In this document: piece after piece, positions 1 to 6,540 of the stretch | Layout of the letters: the number at the start of each line of letters is the position of its first letter | Numbering within the stretch: position 1 is the stretch's first letter | Origin: UBA3700 sp002372775 | GTDB lineage: Bacteria; Bacillota; Clostridia; Christensenellales; UBA3700 | NCBI GenBank assembly: GCA_946615965.1 | Contig: CAMOIC010000037.1 | Span: forward strand, 1-11,576 | Reading direction: 5' to 3' | DNA length: 11,576 nucleotides | Notes under the pieces: generated by a model | Seen by the model: the letters and a program-made list of their open reading frames with translations, nothing else | Database searches by the model: none | Told to the model about the DNA's origin: nothing | Position numbers and translations under genes: made by a program

Positions 1-35
1 TGGTGAACCCAACAGGACAGATTTCACGAACGGAT

Positions 36-54
36 TAAAAAGCAGAGCTTTTTA
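36..54. terminator. weak symmetric A/T-flanked hairpin, possible bidirectional terminator
   Basis: TAAAAAGC and GCTTTTTA form a perfect 8-bp inverted repeat around the 3-nt loop AGA. The stem holds only two G-C pairs, so it would be weak. The A run on one side and T run on the other give the usual look of a bidirectional terminator. It could end a gene lying left of the window. This is an inference from shape only. Confidence 0.25.
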
Positions 55-236
55 GTTTGTAGAAAGTCGGAAGAAATCGAGCAAAACATCAAATTTTAAT
101 GGTAGCAGATAGTAAAGAACTAGCTGTTGTATAATTAATTATAAAGTTGTCAATTAGAGTAATGTTTATAGTGACATGTGATGTCGTTTCATTTTAGTGT
201 TTTGCAATAAACTCTCGGATTGAAAATTAAAAAAGC

Positions 237-273
237 TTCGGAATAATATTCGTAAAACATTCGGAACAATATT
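237..273. repeat. two 14-bp direct repeats, candidate operator of the ATPase gene
   Basis: TTCGGAATAATATT at 237-250 and TTCGGAACAATATT at 260-273 differ at one base and are 23 bp apart start to start, about two helical turns. The second copy abuts the putative -35 box at 272-277. Two in-phase copies directly upstream of a promoter are a usual layout for a regulator site. No regulator is identified. Confidence 0.35.
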
Positions 274-300
274 GAAAATTGAATCGGATTATGCTACTAT
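272..300 (+). promoter_or_regulatory. putative promoter of the DUF4143 ATPase gene
   Basis: TTGAAA (272-277), a 17-nt spacer and TACTAT (295-300) preceded by TGC form a plausible sigma-A promoter with an extended -10. Transcription would begin near 307, between the promoter and the ATG at 318. This argues against the upstream TTG at 279 as the start codon. The match to consensus is moderate and the leader would be very short. Confidence 0.4.
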
Positions 301-317
301 TTTATCAGAGGTATAAT

Positions 318-1592
318 ATGAAAATAGATAATTATAGACAAAGAATCATAGATAATATAATTGATACATATTTAGAAGCCTTTGGAGCAGTTTTAATTGA
401 AGGCCCAAAATGGTGTGGAAAAACCTGGACAAGTAAATATCATTCAAACAGTGAATTTTTGCTTGCTGATCCAAAAGGCAATTTTAACAACAAGCAGCTT
501 GCGATGTTAAATCCGGAATTGGCGCTAGTCGGCGAGAAACCAAGATTGATTGATGAATGGCAAGAAGCTCCAAGCATATGGGATGCTGTTAGAGGCAAAG
601 TTGATGAAACTATAGAAAAAGGGCAATACATCCTTACGGGATCAGCAACAGTCAACAAAGATAAATATGTTCACTCTGGAACTGGTAGAATAGCAAGATT
701 AAAGATGCGACCAATGTCACTTTTTGAAAGCGGGTATTCTGATGGAAAAATATCGTTAAAAGATGTATGTGAAAACGTTGCAAAAGATCAATTTATAGGA
801 GAAGTTAGCTTAGATAGAATAATTAATTATGTGTTGGTAGGCGGTTGGCCTTCAACAATAGGTATGAATGAAAAGCAAGGGATGCTTCTCTCAAAAGAAT
901 ATATAAAAACAGTTTTAAGTGAAGATATATATAGGGTTGATAATATAAAGAGAGATGGTCATAAGGTAGAACTATTATTGAGGTCTCTTGCAAGAAATGA
1001 ATCAACAACAGTTACAAATAAGACATTAAAAAATGATATTAAAGAAAAAGATTTAGATGATATAAATATTGATACGATTACAGATTATTTAAATTTGTTT
1101 AATAGGCTTTACTTAATTGAAAATATTCCACCATTTTCAAACAAATTGCGTTCTTCGTTAAGAGTTAAGCAAAGCGAGAAAAGACATTTTGTAGACCAAT
1201 CATTAGCATGTGCACTTTTAAATATAACAAAAGAAAAATTGTTGAACGATTTAGAATATTTAGGATTTCTTTTCGAATCACTTGTTGAACGAGATTTGTT
1301 AACATATGTTGCTTCTTTTGGAGCAAAACTATATCATTACCAAGATTATGAGAATAATGAGATAGACGCGATTATAGAAATGGAAGATGGGGCATGGTGC
1401 GGTATCGAAATTAAACTTGGGGCAAATCAAATAGAAGAGGCCGCAAAGAATCTAATTAGAATTAACGATTTGATTATTCGACAAGGAGGAGTTCCAGCAA
1501 AATCTCTATGTGTAATTTGCGGATTAACAAATGCGGCATATAAAAGGCCTGATGGTGTATATGTCACTCCAATCACTTCGTTAAGAGAATGA
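318..1592 (+). CDS. AAA-family ATPase with C-terminal DUF4143 domain
   Basis: A 424-residue ATPase of the AAA_14/DUF4143 type. These are common, often multi-copy proteins in gut bacteria and archaea whose role is unknown. Visible motifs: a Walker A motif GPKWCGKT at residues 29-36, Walker B LIDEW at 77-81 (D79, E80), and a sensor-like TGSAT at 107-111. The C-terminal part carries a PD-(D/E)XK-like pattern (D350, then E364-I-K366), so a nuclease-like fold is possible. The ATG at 318 is chosen because AGAGG at 306-310 precedes it and the protein then begins as family members usually do. A longer frame opens with TTG at 279, which lies upstream of the putative -10. The gene stands alone, followed by a terminator. 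Family assignment is secure; function is not known. Confidence 0.88.
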   Translation: MKIDNYRQRIIDNIIDTYLEAFGAVLIEGPKWCGKTWTSKYHSNSEFLLADPKGNFNNKQLAMLNPELALVGEKPRLIDEWQEAPSIWDAVRGKVDETIEKGQYILTGSATVNKDKYVHSGTGRIARLKMRPMSLFESGYSDGKISLKDVCENVAKDQFIGEVSLDRIINYVLVGGWPSTIGMNEKQGMLLSKEYIKTVLSEDIYRVDNIKRDGHKVELLLRSLARNESTTVTNKTLKNDIKEKDLDDINIDTITDYLNLFNRLYLIENIPPFSNKLRSSLRVKQSEKRHFVDQSLACALLNITKEKLLNDLEYLGFLFESLVERDLLTYVASFGAKLYHYQDYENNEIDAIIEMEDGAWCGIEIKLGANQIEEAAKNLIRINDLIIRQGGVPAKSLCVICGLTNAAYKRPDGVYVTPITSLRE

Positions 1593-1632
1593 AATAATAT
1601 TTGATGTGTATCCCAAAAGTTGGAATTAGGCT

Positions 1633-1665
1633 ATATGAGGTCAAATTTGGCCTCATATTTTTCTT
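1633..1665 (+). terminator. intrinsic terminator after the ATPase gene
   Basis: ATATGAGGTC (1633-1642) pairs with GGCCTCATAT (1649-1658) over 10 pairs, one of them G-T, around the 6-nt loop AAATTT. The T-rich tail TTTTCTT follows at 1659-1665. It lies 41 nt after the ATPase stop codon and is a standard rho-independent terminator. Confidence 0.8.
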
Positions 1666-1701
1666 GCTTATGTGTCGATTAATTTAAGAGAAATTTCGTG
1701 A

Positions 1702-1824
1702 ACGTCAAAAAATAAATTAGTTCCTTACTCAAATAAACATTGAGAGTCGAAACCCCTCGCTCGCGGAAATTCGCGGATAGAACCATGCTGTGGCTCTACT
1801 TTGAGTGGTGTATTATTTTGACGT
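1702..1824. repeat. nested inverted-repeat block, possible structured RNA or small decayed element
   Basis: Three sets of arms are nested symmetrically. ACGTCAAAA (1702-1710) pairs with TTTTGACGT (1816-1824), and AATA (1711-1714) with TATT (1811-1814) past a one-base bulge. ACTCAAA (1727-1733) pairs with TTTGAGT (1800-1806). AGAGTC (1743-1748) pairs with GGCTCT (1792-1797) with one G-T pair. The core is more GC-rich than its surroundings and holds CGCG...CGCG (1762-1775) and a direct TCGCGGA repeat (1761-1767, 1771-1777). No open frame covers it. It could be a non-coding RNA with a long interrupted hairpin, or the remains of a small inverted-repeat element. No flanking target-site duplication was seen. 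Confidence 0.4.
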
Positions 1825-1838
1825 AAACAATCGAACCT

Positions 1839-1867
1839 AAAAAAATGGCAATACTTTCGTATTGTCA
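1839..1867 (-). terminator. intrinsic terminator of the tRNA-Arg transcript
   Basis: Read on the minus strand, TGACAATAC and GTATTGCCA form a 9-bp stem (one G-T pair) closed by a GAAA tetraloop, followed by seven T residues (A run at 1839-1845 on the plus strand). It lies about 90 nt past the 3' end of the minus-strand tRNA gene and is oriented to end that transcript. Confidence 0.8.
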
Positions 1868-1960
1868 AATCAAAGATTATCTCGGATAACGCACCACAAT
1901 AGCATAACTATCACTTAGTAAAATGATGTGTTGTTTAAAGTGAAGCGCGCTGTTCTCTTT

Positions 1961-2038
1961 TGGTGACCCATGAGGGGCTCGAACCCCCGACCTTTGCGTC
2001 CGTAGCGCAACGCTCTAATCCAACTGAGCTAATGAGCC
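1961..2038 (-). tRNA. trnR: tRNA-Arg, anticodon ACG, CCA encoded
   Basis: The reverse complement folds as a complete cloverleaf. The acceptor stem is GGCTCAT with ATGGGTC, the D arm is closed by GCTC/GAGC, and the anticodon stem is TTGCG/CGCAA with the loop CTACGGA. The T stem is GGGGG/CCCTC around the loop TTCGAGC. The anticodon ACG is at 2001-2003 and reads CGN arginine codons after the usual A34-to-inosine editing. Discriminator A and the 3' CCA are encoded (1961-1963). The neighbouring genes mostly use AGA for arginine, which needs another tRNA. It is transcribed alone and divergently from trmN6. Confidence 0.95.
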
Positions 2039-2053
2039 ATAAATTGTGTGTTT

Positions 2054-2083
2054 ATTATAGTGTTAAATATATATAATTGTCAA
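2054..2083 (-). promoter_or_regulatory. promoter of tRNA-Arg
   Basis: On the minus strand a perfect TTGACA (2083-2078), an 18-nt spacer and a perfect TATAAT (2059-2054) precede the tRNA by 15 nt. This is the best consensus promoter in the window, as expected for a tRNA gene. Confidence 0.8.
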
Positions 2084-2090
2084 ATAGTTG

Positions 2091-2099
2091 TGTTAAAAT
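2091..2099 (+). promoter_or_regulatory. extended -10 element of trmN6
   Basis: TGTTAAAAT matches an extended -10 (TGN plus TAAAAT at 2094-2099) ending only 6 nt before the ATG at 2106. No good -35 is seen at the usual spacing. If it is used, the transcript would start at or next to the start codon. The same 9-mer recurs at 4819-4827 before the SCP-2-like operon. Confidence 0.4.
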
Positions 2100-2105
2100 A
2101 GACCT

Positions 2106-2846
2106 ATGAGAGAAGTGAAGTTATTAAACGACGAAAGGTTGGATGATTTAGAGTATGAGGATTTGCATATCATACAAAAGCCTTCTTTATATTGTTTTTC
2201 GTCAGATGCTGTGCTTCTTGCGAACCTAGTTAGGGCTTCTAAATCAGACACAATAGTTGATTTTGGCACAGGCACTGGCGTTATTGCAATCTTGGCATTA
2301 GTAAAGACAAGAGCCCAAAAAGCTATAGGTGTAGAGATACAAGAAACTATGGCTGAACTTGCTAGAAGAAATGTTGAACTAAATGAACTTGAAGATAAAA
2401 TCACAATTATTAATGACGATATTAAAAATATTCCAAATATAATAGGGAAAGAATCTGTAAAAGTTGTTTGCTGTAATCCGCCATATTTTAAAAAGAGTGC
2501 CGGAGAAACATCTGATATTCCAGAAATCTCAATATCTAGAACGGAATCTACATGCACATTAGAAGATATCATTAAGAGTGCTTCAAGTATATTAAAGTAT
2601 TCTGGAAAATTCTACATGATTCATAAGAGTGAGAGACTTGCAGAAGTTATTTCTTCTTTAGTAAATAATCATCTAGAGCCAAAGAAAATAACTCTAATAT
2701 ATCCAAAAAGATCTAAGCAAGTTGATACATTTATAGTGGAAGCGCAGAAATTCGGTGCTCCTGGATTAAAAATAGAAGATTTAGTTGTTTATGAAGAAAA
2801 CGGCGAGATGACTAGTCAAGCCAAGAAACTTTATAATAAAGCCTAA
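2106..2846 (+). CDS. trmN6: tRNA1(Val) (adenine37-N6)-methyltransferase, TrmN6/YabB type
   Basis: A 246-residue class I SAM-dependent methyltransferase. In the family (YfiC in E. coli, YabB in Bacillus) the enzyme methylates N6 of A37 in tRNA-Val. Visible motifs: a DxGTGTG SAM-binding loop at residues 52-58, the acidic ribose-binding E77 at the end of the next strand, and the catalytic NPPY at 124-127, typical of N6-adenine methylation. The opening (NDERLDDLEY) and the closing part match the usual layout, and the length is normal for the family. No Shine-Dalgarno sequence precedes the ATG and the -10 is almost adjacent, so the mRNA may be leaderless. The stop codon (2844-2846) overlaps that of the convergent histidine kinase gene. 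It sits beside a tRNA gene, but that tRNA is Arg, not the usual substrate. Confidence 0.88.
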   Translation: MREVKLLNDERLDDLEYEDLHIIQKPSLYCFSSDAVLLANLVRASKSDTIVDFGTGTGVIAILALVKTRAQKAIGVEIQETMAELARRNVELNELEDKITIINDDIKNIPNIIGKESVKVVCCNPPYFKKSAGETSDIPEISISRTESTCTLEDIIKSASSILKYSGKFYMIHKSERLAEVISSLVNNHLEPKKITLIYPKRSKQVDTFIVEAQKFGAPGLKIEDLVVYEENGEMTSQAKKLYNKA

Positions 2847-4060
2847 CGAATAGGAAGAATGATTTCGAAAGTAGTATATTCCCCAACAACGCTATAACAC
2901 TTAATATCGCCACCCATTGATGTTGCGATTAATTTTGCGATACTTAATCCTAGACCAAAACTATTACCAGACTCTTTGTGGGCTTCATCAAGTTTATAAA
3001 ATCTCTCGAAAATTTTAGCTACTTTCTCAGGTGGAATACCTTCTCCCGTATTAGTAACTTTTATAGAAATGTCCTTAAGAGTTTTTGCCATAACAACGGC
3101 GATTTCTCCGCCACGAGGAGTATACTTTAGGGCATTGTCTACAAGTATAGTAATTAACTTTTCAGTTTCGACTTTATTGCACTTATATTCGATATTTGGT
3201 TGAATATCTTCTACGAATCTTATGTTGTTTTCATAGCAGCCTGCTTCGAAAGATAATAGAATACCTTCAATTAATTCGCTTATATTAATATCAGACTTTT
3301 CAACGGTATAACCATCTCTTTCCATTTTAGAAAGTTCAAGCATTTGAAGAATTAAATTGTTCATTCTATCAATTTGATATCTAGCGCTTTCAAGCCATTT
3401 AATATTCTCGGCCACCGTTGTGTTAGGATCTGAAGCGATTAATTCTAGATTTGTTCTAGCAATTGTTAGTGGCGTTTTTAATTCATGTGAAGCATTAGCA
3501 ACTAAATCTCTTTCCTTTTCGAAAGCGTCCTTTACTGGTTTTGTTGCATTATATGCAAGGATATAACTTAATCCAGCAATAATTACTAAGCTGACAATAT
3601 AAACGGTTAACAAGGTTATTGCTAAGGTCTTAATTGTATTATATTGGTCTGTAGTTTCTACGATATAGTAAATAGTAACGGATTGCTCTCTGTCGTTAAG
3701 ATATGGGCCTTTATGAGCATAATTAAAATGTCTTCCATTAATCATAAAGGTGCTTGAATCGCTCTCTACTACTTGGCTTACTATCGAAGAAACTTCATCG
3801 TCTTTAAAACTAAAGAAGTTGTGATAGTTATAAGAAGATTTTCCATCTTTTTCTGTAGTAAACACGATATATAAATATTTATTTGATTGTGGAGTTGCAC
3901 TTGCAGAAATAGATGCTTCTTCTAACATTTTGTCTATATCTGACATTGTTGAGAAATATGTAATACCAAAAATAGTGCAGAATGTTATTGCAAGCAATGA
4001 GCCTACGGCAATTAATGGAATTATCAAAAACTTTAAGTGTAACTGTTTAAATAGATTCAT
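2843..4060 (-). CDS. sensor histidine kinase, two-component system
   Basis: A 405-residue membrane kinase that would phosphorylate the response regulator encoded just upstream. Layout: membrane helix at about residues 11-36, an extracytoplasmic segment of about 105 residues without a domain I recognise, a second helix at about 142-169, and the phosphoacceptor helix with H192 in HELKTP. The ATPase domain has its N box at N309, G1 NTGEGI at 337-342, the F box FERFY and G2 GLGLS. No clear HAMP domain is seen. The chosen ATG (4060) overlaps the regulator's end by 14 nt and has no ribosome site, so translational coupling is likely. A frame nine codons longer starts with GTG at 4087, but its AGAG lies directly against the codon. 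The signal sensed is unknown. Confidence 0.85.
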   Translation of the reverse strand: MNLFKQLHLKFLIIPLIAVGSLLAITFCTIFGITYFSTMSDIDKMLEEASISASATPQSNKYLYIVFTTEKDGKSSYNYHNFFSFKDDEVSSIVSQVVESDSSTFMINGRHFNYAHKGPYLNDREQSVTIYYIVETTDQYNTIKTLAITLLTVYIVSLVIIAGLSYILAYNATKPVKDAFEKERDLVANASHELKTPLTIARTNLELIASDPNTTVAENIKWLESARYQIDRMNNLILQMLELSKMERDGYTVEKSDINISELIEGILLSFEAGCYENNIRFVEDIQPNIEYKCNKVETEKLITILVDNALKYTPRGGEIAVVMAKTLKDISIKVTNTGEGIPPEKVAKIFERFYKLDEAHKESGNSFGLGLSIAKLIATSMGGDIKCYSVVGEYTTFEIILPIR

Positions 4061-4736
4061 CTTTTGGTTGAAGTTGGTAACCAACACCTCTTATTGATTG
4101 GATATTAAAATCTGCATCAACATAAGCTACCTTCTTTCTTAGGAAAGAAATGAAAACTTCAAGCGAATTAGATTCAAACTCATTATCTAAGCCCCAAACT
4201 TTATTGATTAGTGCATCTTTTTCGGCAACTTGTTTTGGGCGCTCAAACATATATCTAAGAATTTCACATTCTTTGTTAGATAACTTAACAGATTTATCTT
4301 TACAAGATAAAGTATATGCAGAAGTGCTAAGAGTCGCATTACCATAAGACAACGTATTGTCTGTAGATAAATCTCCGCCACGTCTTCTTAATATTGCTCT
4401 AATTCTTGCTAATAATTCAGGTGTTGAGAAAGGTTTTGCTAAATAATCATCTGCGCCCATATCTAAGCCTTGAACTTTGTTCAATTCTTGCGATAGTGCA
4501 GTAAGCATAATGATAGGGGTTGTATTCTTTGCCTTTCTTAGAGCCTCTAATACTTCAAAGCCGTTCTTTTTAGGCATCATAACATCAAGAATGATTAAAT
4601 CATAAATGCCAGTAAGACCGTATTCAATACCAGCCTCACCATCGTGAACGCAGTTAACTTCAAATTTTTCTCTCTCTAGAACTGCCTTTAGAACATCACA
4701 TAAACTTTCGGAATCTTCTACAAGTAATATTCTCAT
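4047..4736 (-). CDS. response regulator, OmpR/PhoB family
   Basis: A 229-residue DNA-binding regulator. The receiver domain (about 1-120) has the acidic pair E7-D8, phosphoacceptor D51 in LDVMMP, T79 and K101 in AKPF. A winged-helix domain (about 127-225) ends with the typical SIRGVGYQL. All residues needed for phosphorylation are present. AGGAGG (plus-strand positions 4742-4747) precedes the ATG at good spacing. The partner kinase follows with overlap. The promoter shares a palindrome with the divergent SCP-2/dehydrogenase operon, which makes that operon the first candidate target, and self-regulation is possible. Confidence 0.92.
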   Translation of the reverse strand: MRILLVEDSESLCDVLKAVLEREKFEVNCVHDGEAGIEYGLTGIYDLIILDVMMPKKNGFEVLEALRKAKNTTPIIMLTALSQELNKVQGLDMGADDYLAKPFSTPELLARIRAILRRRGGDLSTDNTLSYGNATLSTSAYTLSCKDKSVKLSNKECEILRYMFERPKQVAEKDALINKVWGLDNEFESNSLEVFISFLRKKVAYVDADFNIQSIRGVGYQLQPKDESI

Positions 4737-4760
4737 TTTGGCCTCCTATCACACATTAAT

Positions 4761-4789
4761 ATATTAAAATATTTTAAACGAAATGTCTA
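4761..4789 (-). promoter_or_regulatory. promoter of the two-component operon
   Basis: On the minus strand TAGACA (4789-4784), a 17-nt spacer and TAATAT (4766-4761) form a moderate sigma-A promoter 24 nt before the ATG at 4736. Five of the six -35 bases lie inside one arm of the palindrome at 4785-4803, so a protein bound there would affect this promoter. Confidence 0.45.
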
Positions 4790-4803
4790 TATTCAATATA
4801 GAC
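4785..4803. promoter_or_regulatory. 19-bp palindrome between divergent promoters, candidate operator
   Basis: GTCTATAT and ATATAGAC are perfect 8-bp arms around TCA. Read outwards, the left arm supplies the -35 (TAGACA) of the regulator operon and the right arm the -35 (TAGACT) of the rightward operon, each 17 nt from a -10. One dimer bound here would cover both -35 boxes. OmpR-type regulators more often bind direct repeats, so another repressor is also possible. Confidence 0.5.
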
Positions 4804-4827
4804 TACGCTATTTTTAAATGTTAAAAT
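4799..4827 (+). promoter_or_regulatory. promoter of the SCP-2-like/dehydrogenase/queH operon
   Basis: TAGACT (4799-4804), exactly 17 nt, and an extended -10 TGTTAAAAT (hexamer 4822-4827). The start of transcription would be near 4834, leaving a short leader with GAGG at 4838-4841 before the ATG at 4847. The -35 overlaps the right arm of the palindrome. Confidence 0.5.
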
Positions 4828-4846
4828 AGTAGTTAGCGAGGACGAT

Positions 4847-5356
4847 ATGGCAAACTTACTTTCAATTAGAGAGTTCACAAGAAGATACTATGGATATTCG
4901 AGACTATATTCACTTATGGCCTCTTTAAGAGTTTGCGCAGAAAAGGATCCTAGAGTTAAAGAGCAAGTAGAAAAAATCGCTGAAGGAACTACTCTTTATC
5001 TAACAACATTTCCAGCAAGAAAGGTTTTAATGTGTAAAAAACAAGGTGGAAAATTACGTTTCTTATTTAAGAAATATGCAGGTTTTGAACAAGACGCATA
5101 TGTAATGTTTAAGAGTATAGATTTAGCTTTGCCTGTTTATGATGGGTTTGTTTCGTTTACTAAAGCATTCAATGAATCAAGATTAGTTATAAAGGGTGAC
5201 ACTCAAATTGGAATGCAATTTGTTGCTCTTTTTGACATAGCTCAAGCTACGCTTGCTCCAAAAATACAAAGAGAGAAGTATCTAACAGCCAAGCCATATT
5301 CAGAAAAGATGGCTAATGATGTAAAATTTTTATCCTTCTTTAGAGGTTGGCTATGA
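4847..5356 (+). CDS. small SCP-2-like protein (tentative)
   Basis: A 169-residue soluble protein with no signal peptide or membrane helix. It opens with an aromatic-rich helix (RRYYGYSRLYSLMASL, residues 12-27). The segment at about 85-140 (FKS...AFNESRLVIKGD...ALFDIAQATLAPKI) resembles SCP-2-type sterol/lipid-binding domains, in which a variable sheet and helices form a hydrophobic cavity. I recognise this only from pattern, so lipid binding is an inference. It is the first gene of a tight operon; its TGA overlaps the ATG of the dehydrogenase (ATGA at 5353-5356), which suggests coupled synthesis and perhaps a shared role. GAGG at 4838-4841 supports the start. It could also be an unrelated conserved hypothetical protein. 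Confidence 0.6.
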   Translation: MANLLSIREFTRRYYGYSRLYSLMASLRVCAEKDPRVKEQVEKIAEGTTLYLTTFPARKVLMCKKQGGKLRFLFKKYAGFEQDAYVMFKSIDLALPVYDGFVSFTKAFNESRLVIKGDTQIGMQFVALFDIAQATLAPKIQREKYLTAKPYSEKMANDVKFLSFFRGWL

Positions 5357-6540
5357 GATATAACAGATTTTTTGAATTCTCTAACAATGTCAGCATTATT
5401 GCAGGATTAAATGGTCTATACAATGGTGTAAAGAAATTGCACGATTTAGGTGGATATAGAGTTTTTGTTATTACGGATAATGATATCGCAAAAACAGATA
5501 AGATTGGTCTTGTAAAAGAAGAAGTTGCAAAGATTGAACAGATGTCTATTGGTAAAACATACACTCATCTTGATGGGCCAGTAACATTATTGGATGTAGA
5601 CAAGATTTATAGCGCATATAGAACAAGCGGATGCGATAGCATTCTTGCTGTTGGTGGCCAAAGAGCGGCATTTGCATCAAAAGCTTTAAATCTTCTTTTA
5701 AGCACAAACAGTAGAAACCTTTTAGAATATGTAGGAATTGACTGTGCAGTTAGAAAAACAACAATTCCTTTTGGAATAGTACCAACAACATTTAGCACTG
5801 GTACAGAAGTTTCTAATTCAACTTTGATTATTGATGATAAAACAAAACTTCAACATGAATTTGTAACGGATGTTTTGCAACCAGCATTCTGCGTTCTAGA
5901 TCCAAAGATGCTTGTAAAAACAGAAAAGAAAGATATCTATCTTGGAATTATGGATGCTATAGCATTTGATATTGAATCTTACACAAGTTTAAGAACAAAT
6001 CAAATAGTAAAAAGCTTTGCAAAGATGTCTATGTTTACAATAAGAAATGCATTCCAACAATATATAGTTAATGATGATAGAAATTCATTATTTGATTTGC
6101 AAAGAGCAGGTGCCTTAACAGCTGTTAGTTATTCAAATACATTTAGTGGAATTATCCATGCTATTGCGCATACATTAACAGCTATGTATGGCATAAGACA
6201 TGAGAATGCAGTTTGTGCAATTTTCGCGCCATGTCTTGAGTTTAATAAGGAAGTATGTAAGAAAGAATATATAGAAATGTTGTTGTTCTCGTTAGGTGCA
6301 AAGGAGTTCTCAACTCTTGATGATGAGGGAAGACTTGAAGCATTTATTAACATGTTCAAGAACTTATTGAAGTATATGGCTGATACGTATAAAATCGAGC
6401 TTAAGTTGTCTTCTTATGGAATAAAAGAAGAAGACTTAGAAAAGATTGCAGAGGTTGCCATCCTAGATGGTTCTATGATAACAACACCTAAGCAACCAAC
6501 AAAAGAAGATATTATTAACATCTTAAAGGAGTCACTATAA
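5353..6540 (+). CDS. iron-containing alcohol dehydrogenase family protein, divergent metal site
   Basis: A 395-residue member of the group III (Fe-ADH) family, which usually reduces aldehydes or oxidises alcohols with NAD(P). The family landmark PTTFSTGTEVSN is at residues 144-155. D201, H269 and H283 match three of the four metal ligands of FucO-type enzymes with the right spacing (14 between the two histidines), and H273 is kept. The fourth ligand is F205 instead of His. The GGGS nucleotide motif reads GGQR (101-104) and the following family Asp is F107. Activity with iron is therefore doubtful; it may use another cofactor or not be an enzyme. The ATG at 5353 follows AGAGG (5342-5346) at good spacing and overlaps the previous stop; a TTG at 5347 is less likely. 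A paralogue follows directly. Confidence 0.82.
   Translation: MRYNRFFEFSNNVSIIAGLNGLYNGVKKLHDLGGYRVFVITDNDIAKTDKIGLVKEEVAKIEQMSIGKTYTHLDGPVTLLDVDKIYSAYRTSGCDSILAVGGQRAAFASKALNLLLSTNSRNLLEYVGIDCAVRKTTIPFGIVPTTFSTGTEVSNSTLIIDDKTKLQHEFVTDVLQPAFCVLDPKMLVKTEKKDIYLGIMDAIAFDIESYTSLRTNQIVKSFAKMSMFTIRNAFQQYIVNDDRNSLFDLQRAGALTAVSYSNTFSGIIHAIAHTLTAMYGIRHENAVCAIFAPCLEFNKEVCKKEYIEMLLFSLGAKEFSTLDDEGRLEAFINMFKNLLKYMADTYKIELKLSSYGIKEEDLEKIAEVAILDGSMITTPKQPTKEDIINILKESL

Larger units (their letters stand above)
1..317. other. AT-rich intergenic region without a convincing gene
   Basis: No reading frame with a ribosome site is visible. The left edge has a short open tail in frame 2 (codons from position 2 to a TAG at 53-55) that could be the end of a gene outside the window, but 17 codons are too few to judge. 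An 11-codon ATG frame at 99-134 has no ribosome site. The region holds a weak hairpin (36-54), a spaced direct repeat (237-273) and a promoter-like sequence (272-300), listed separately. Confidence 0.6.

Noticed and set aside
279..317. TTG at 279 as start of the ATPase gene
   Set aside because: It lies upstream of the putative -10 at 295-300 and has no ribosome site; the ATG at 318 has AGAGG at good spacing and gives the usual family N-terminus.
1744..1758. Stretch resembling the T arm of a minus-strand tRNA (GAGTCGAAACCCCTC)
   Set aside because: No acceptor, D or anticodon arm can be built around it; the block is better described by its nested inverted repeats.
2093..2572. Antisense open frame of 159 codons across trmN6
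   Set aside because: It is the reverse frame of a clearly conserved methyltransferase, with low-complexity serine-rich product and no ribosome site.
4058..4087. GTG at 4087 as start of the histidine kinase
   Set aside because: AGAG lies directly against the GTG, too close to serve as ribosome site, and the overlap with the regulator would be 41 nt; ATG at 4060 overlaps by 14 nt and begins just before the first membrane helix. Not fully settled.
5347..5352. TTG at 5347 as start of the first dehydrogenase
   Set aside because: It adds two residues and leaves no spacing after AGAGG; the ATG at 5353 overlaps the previous stop as ATGA.
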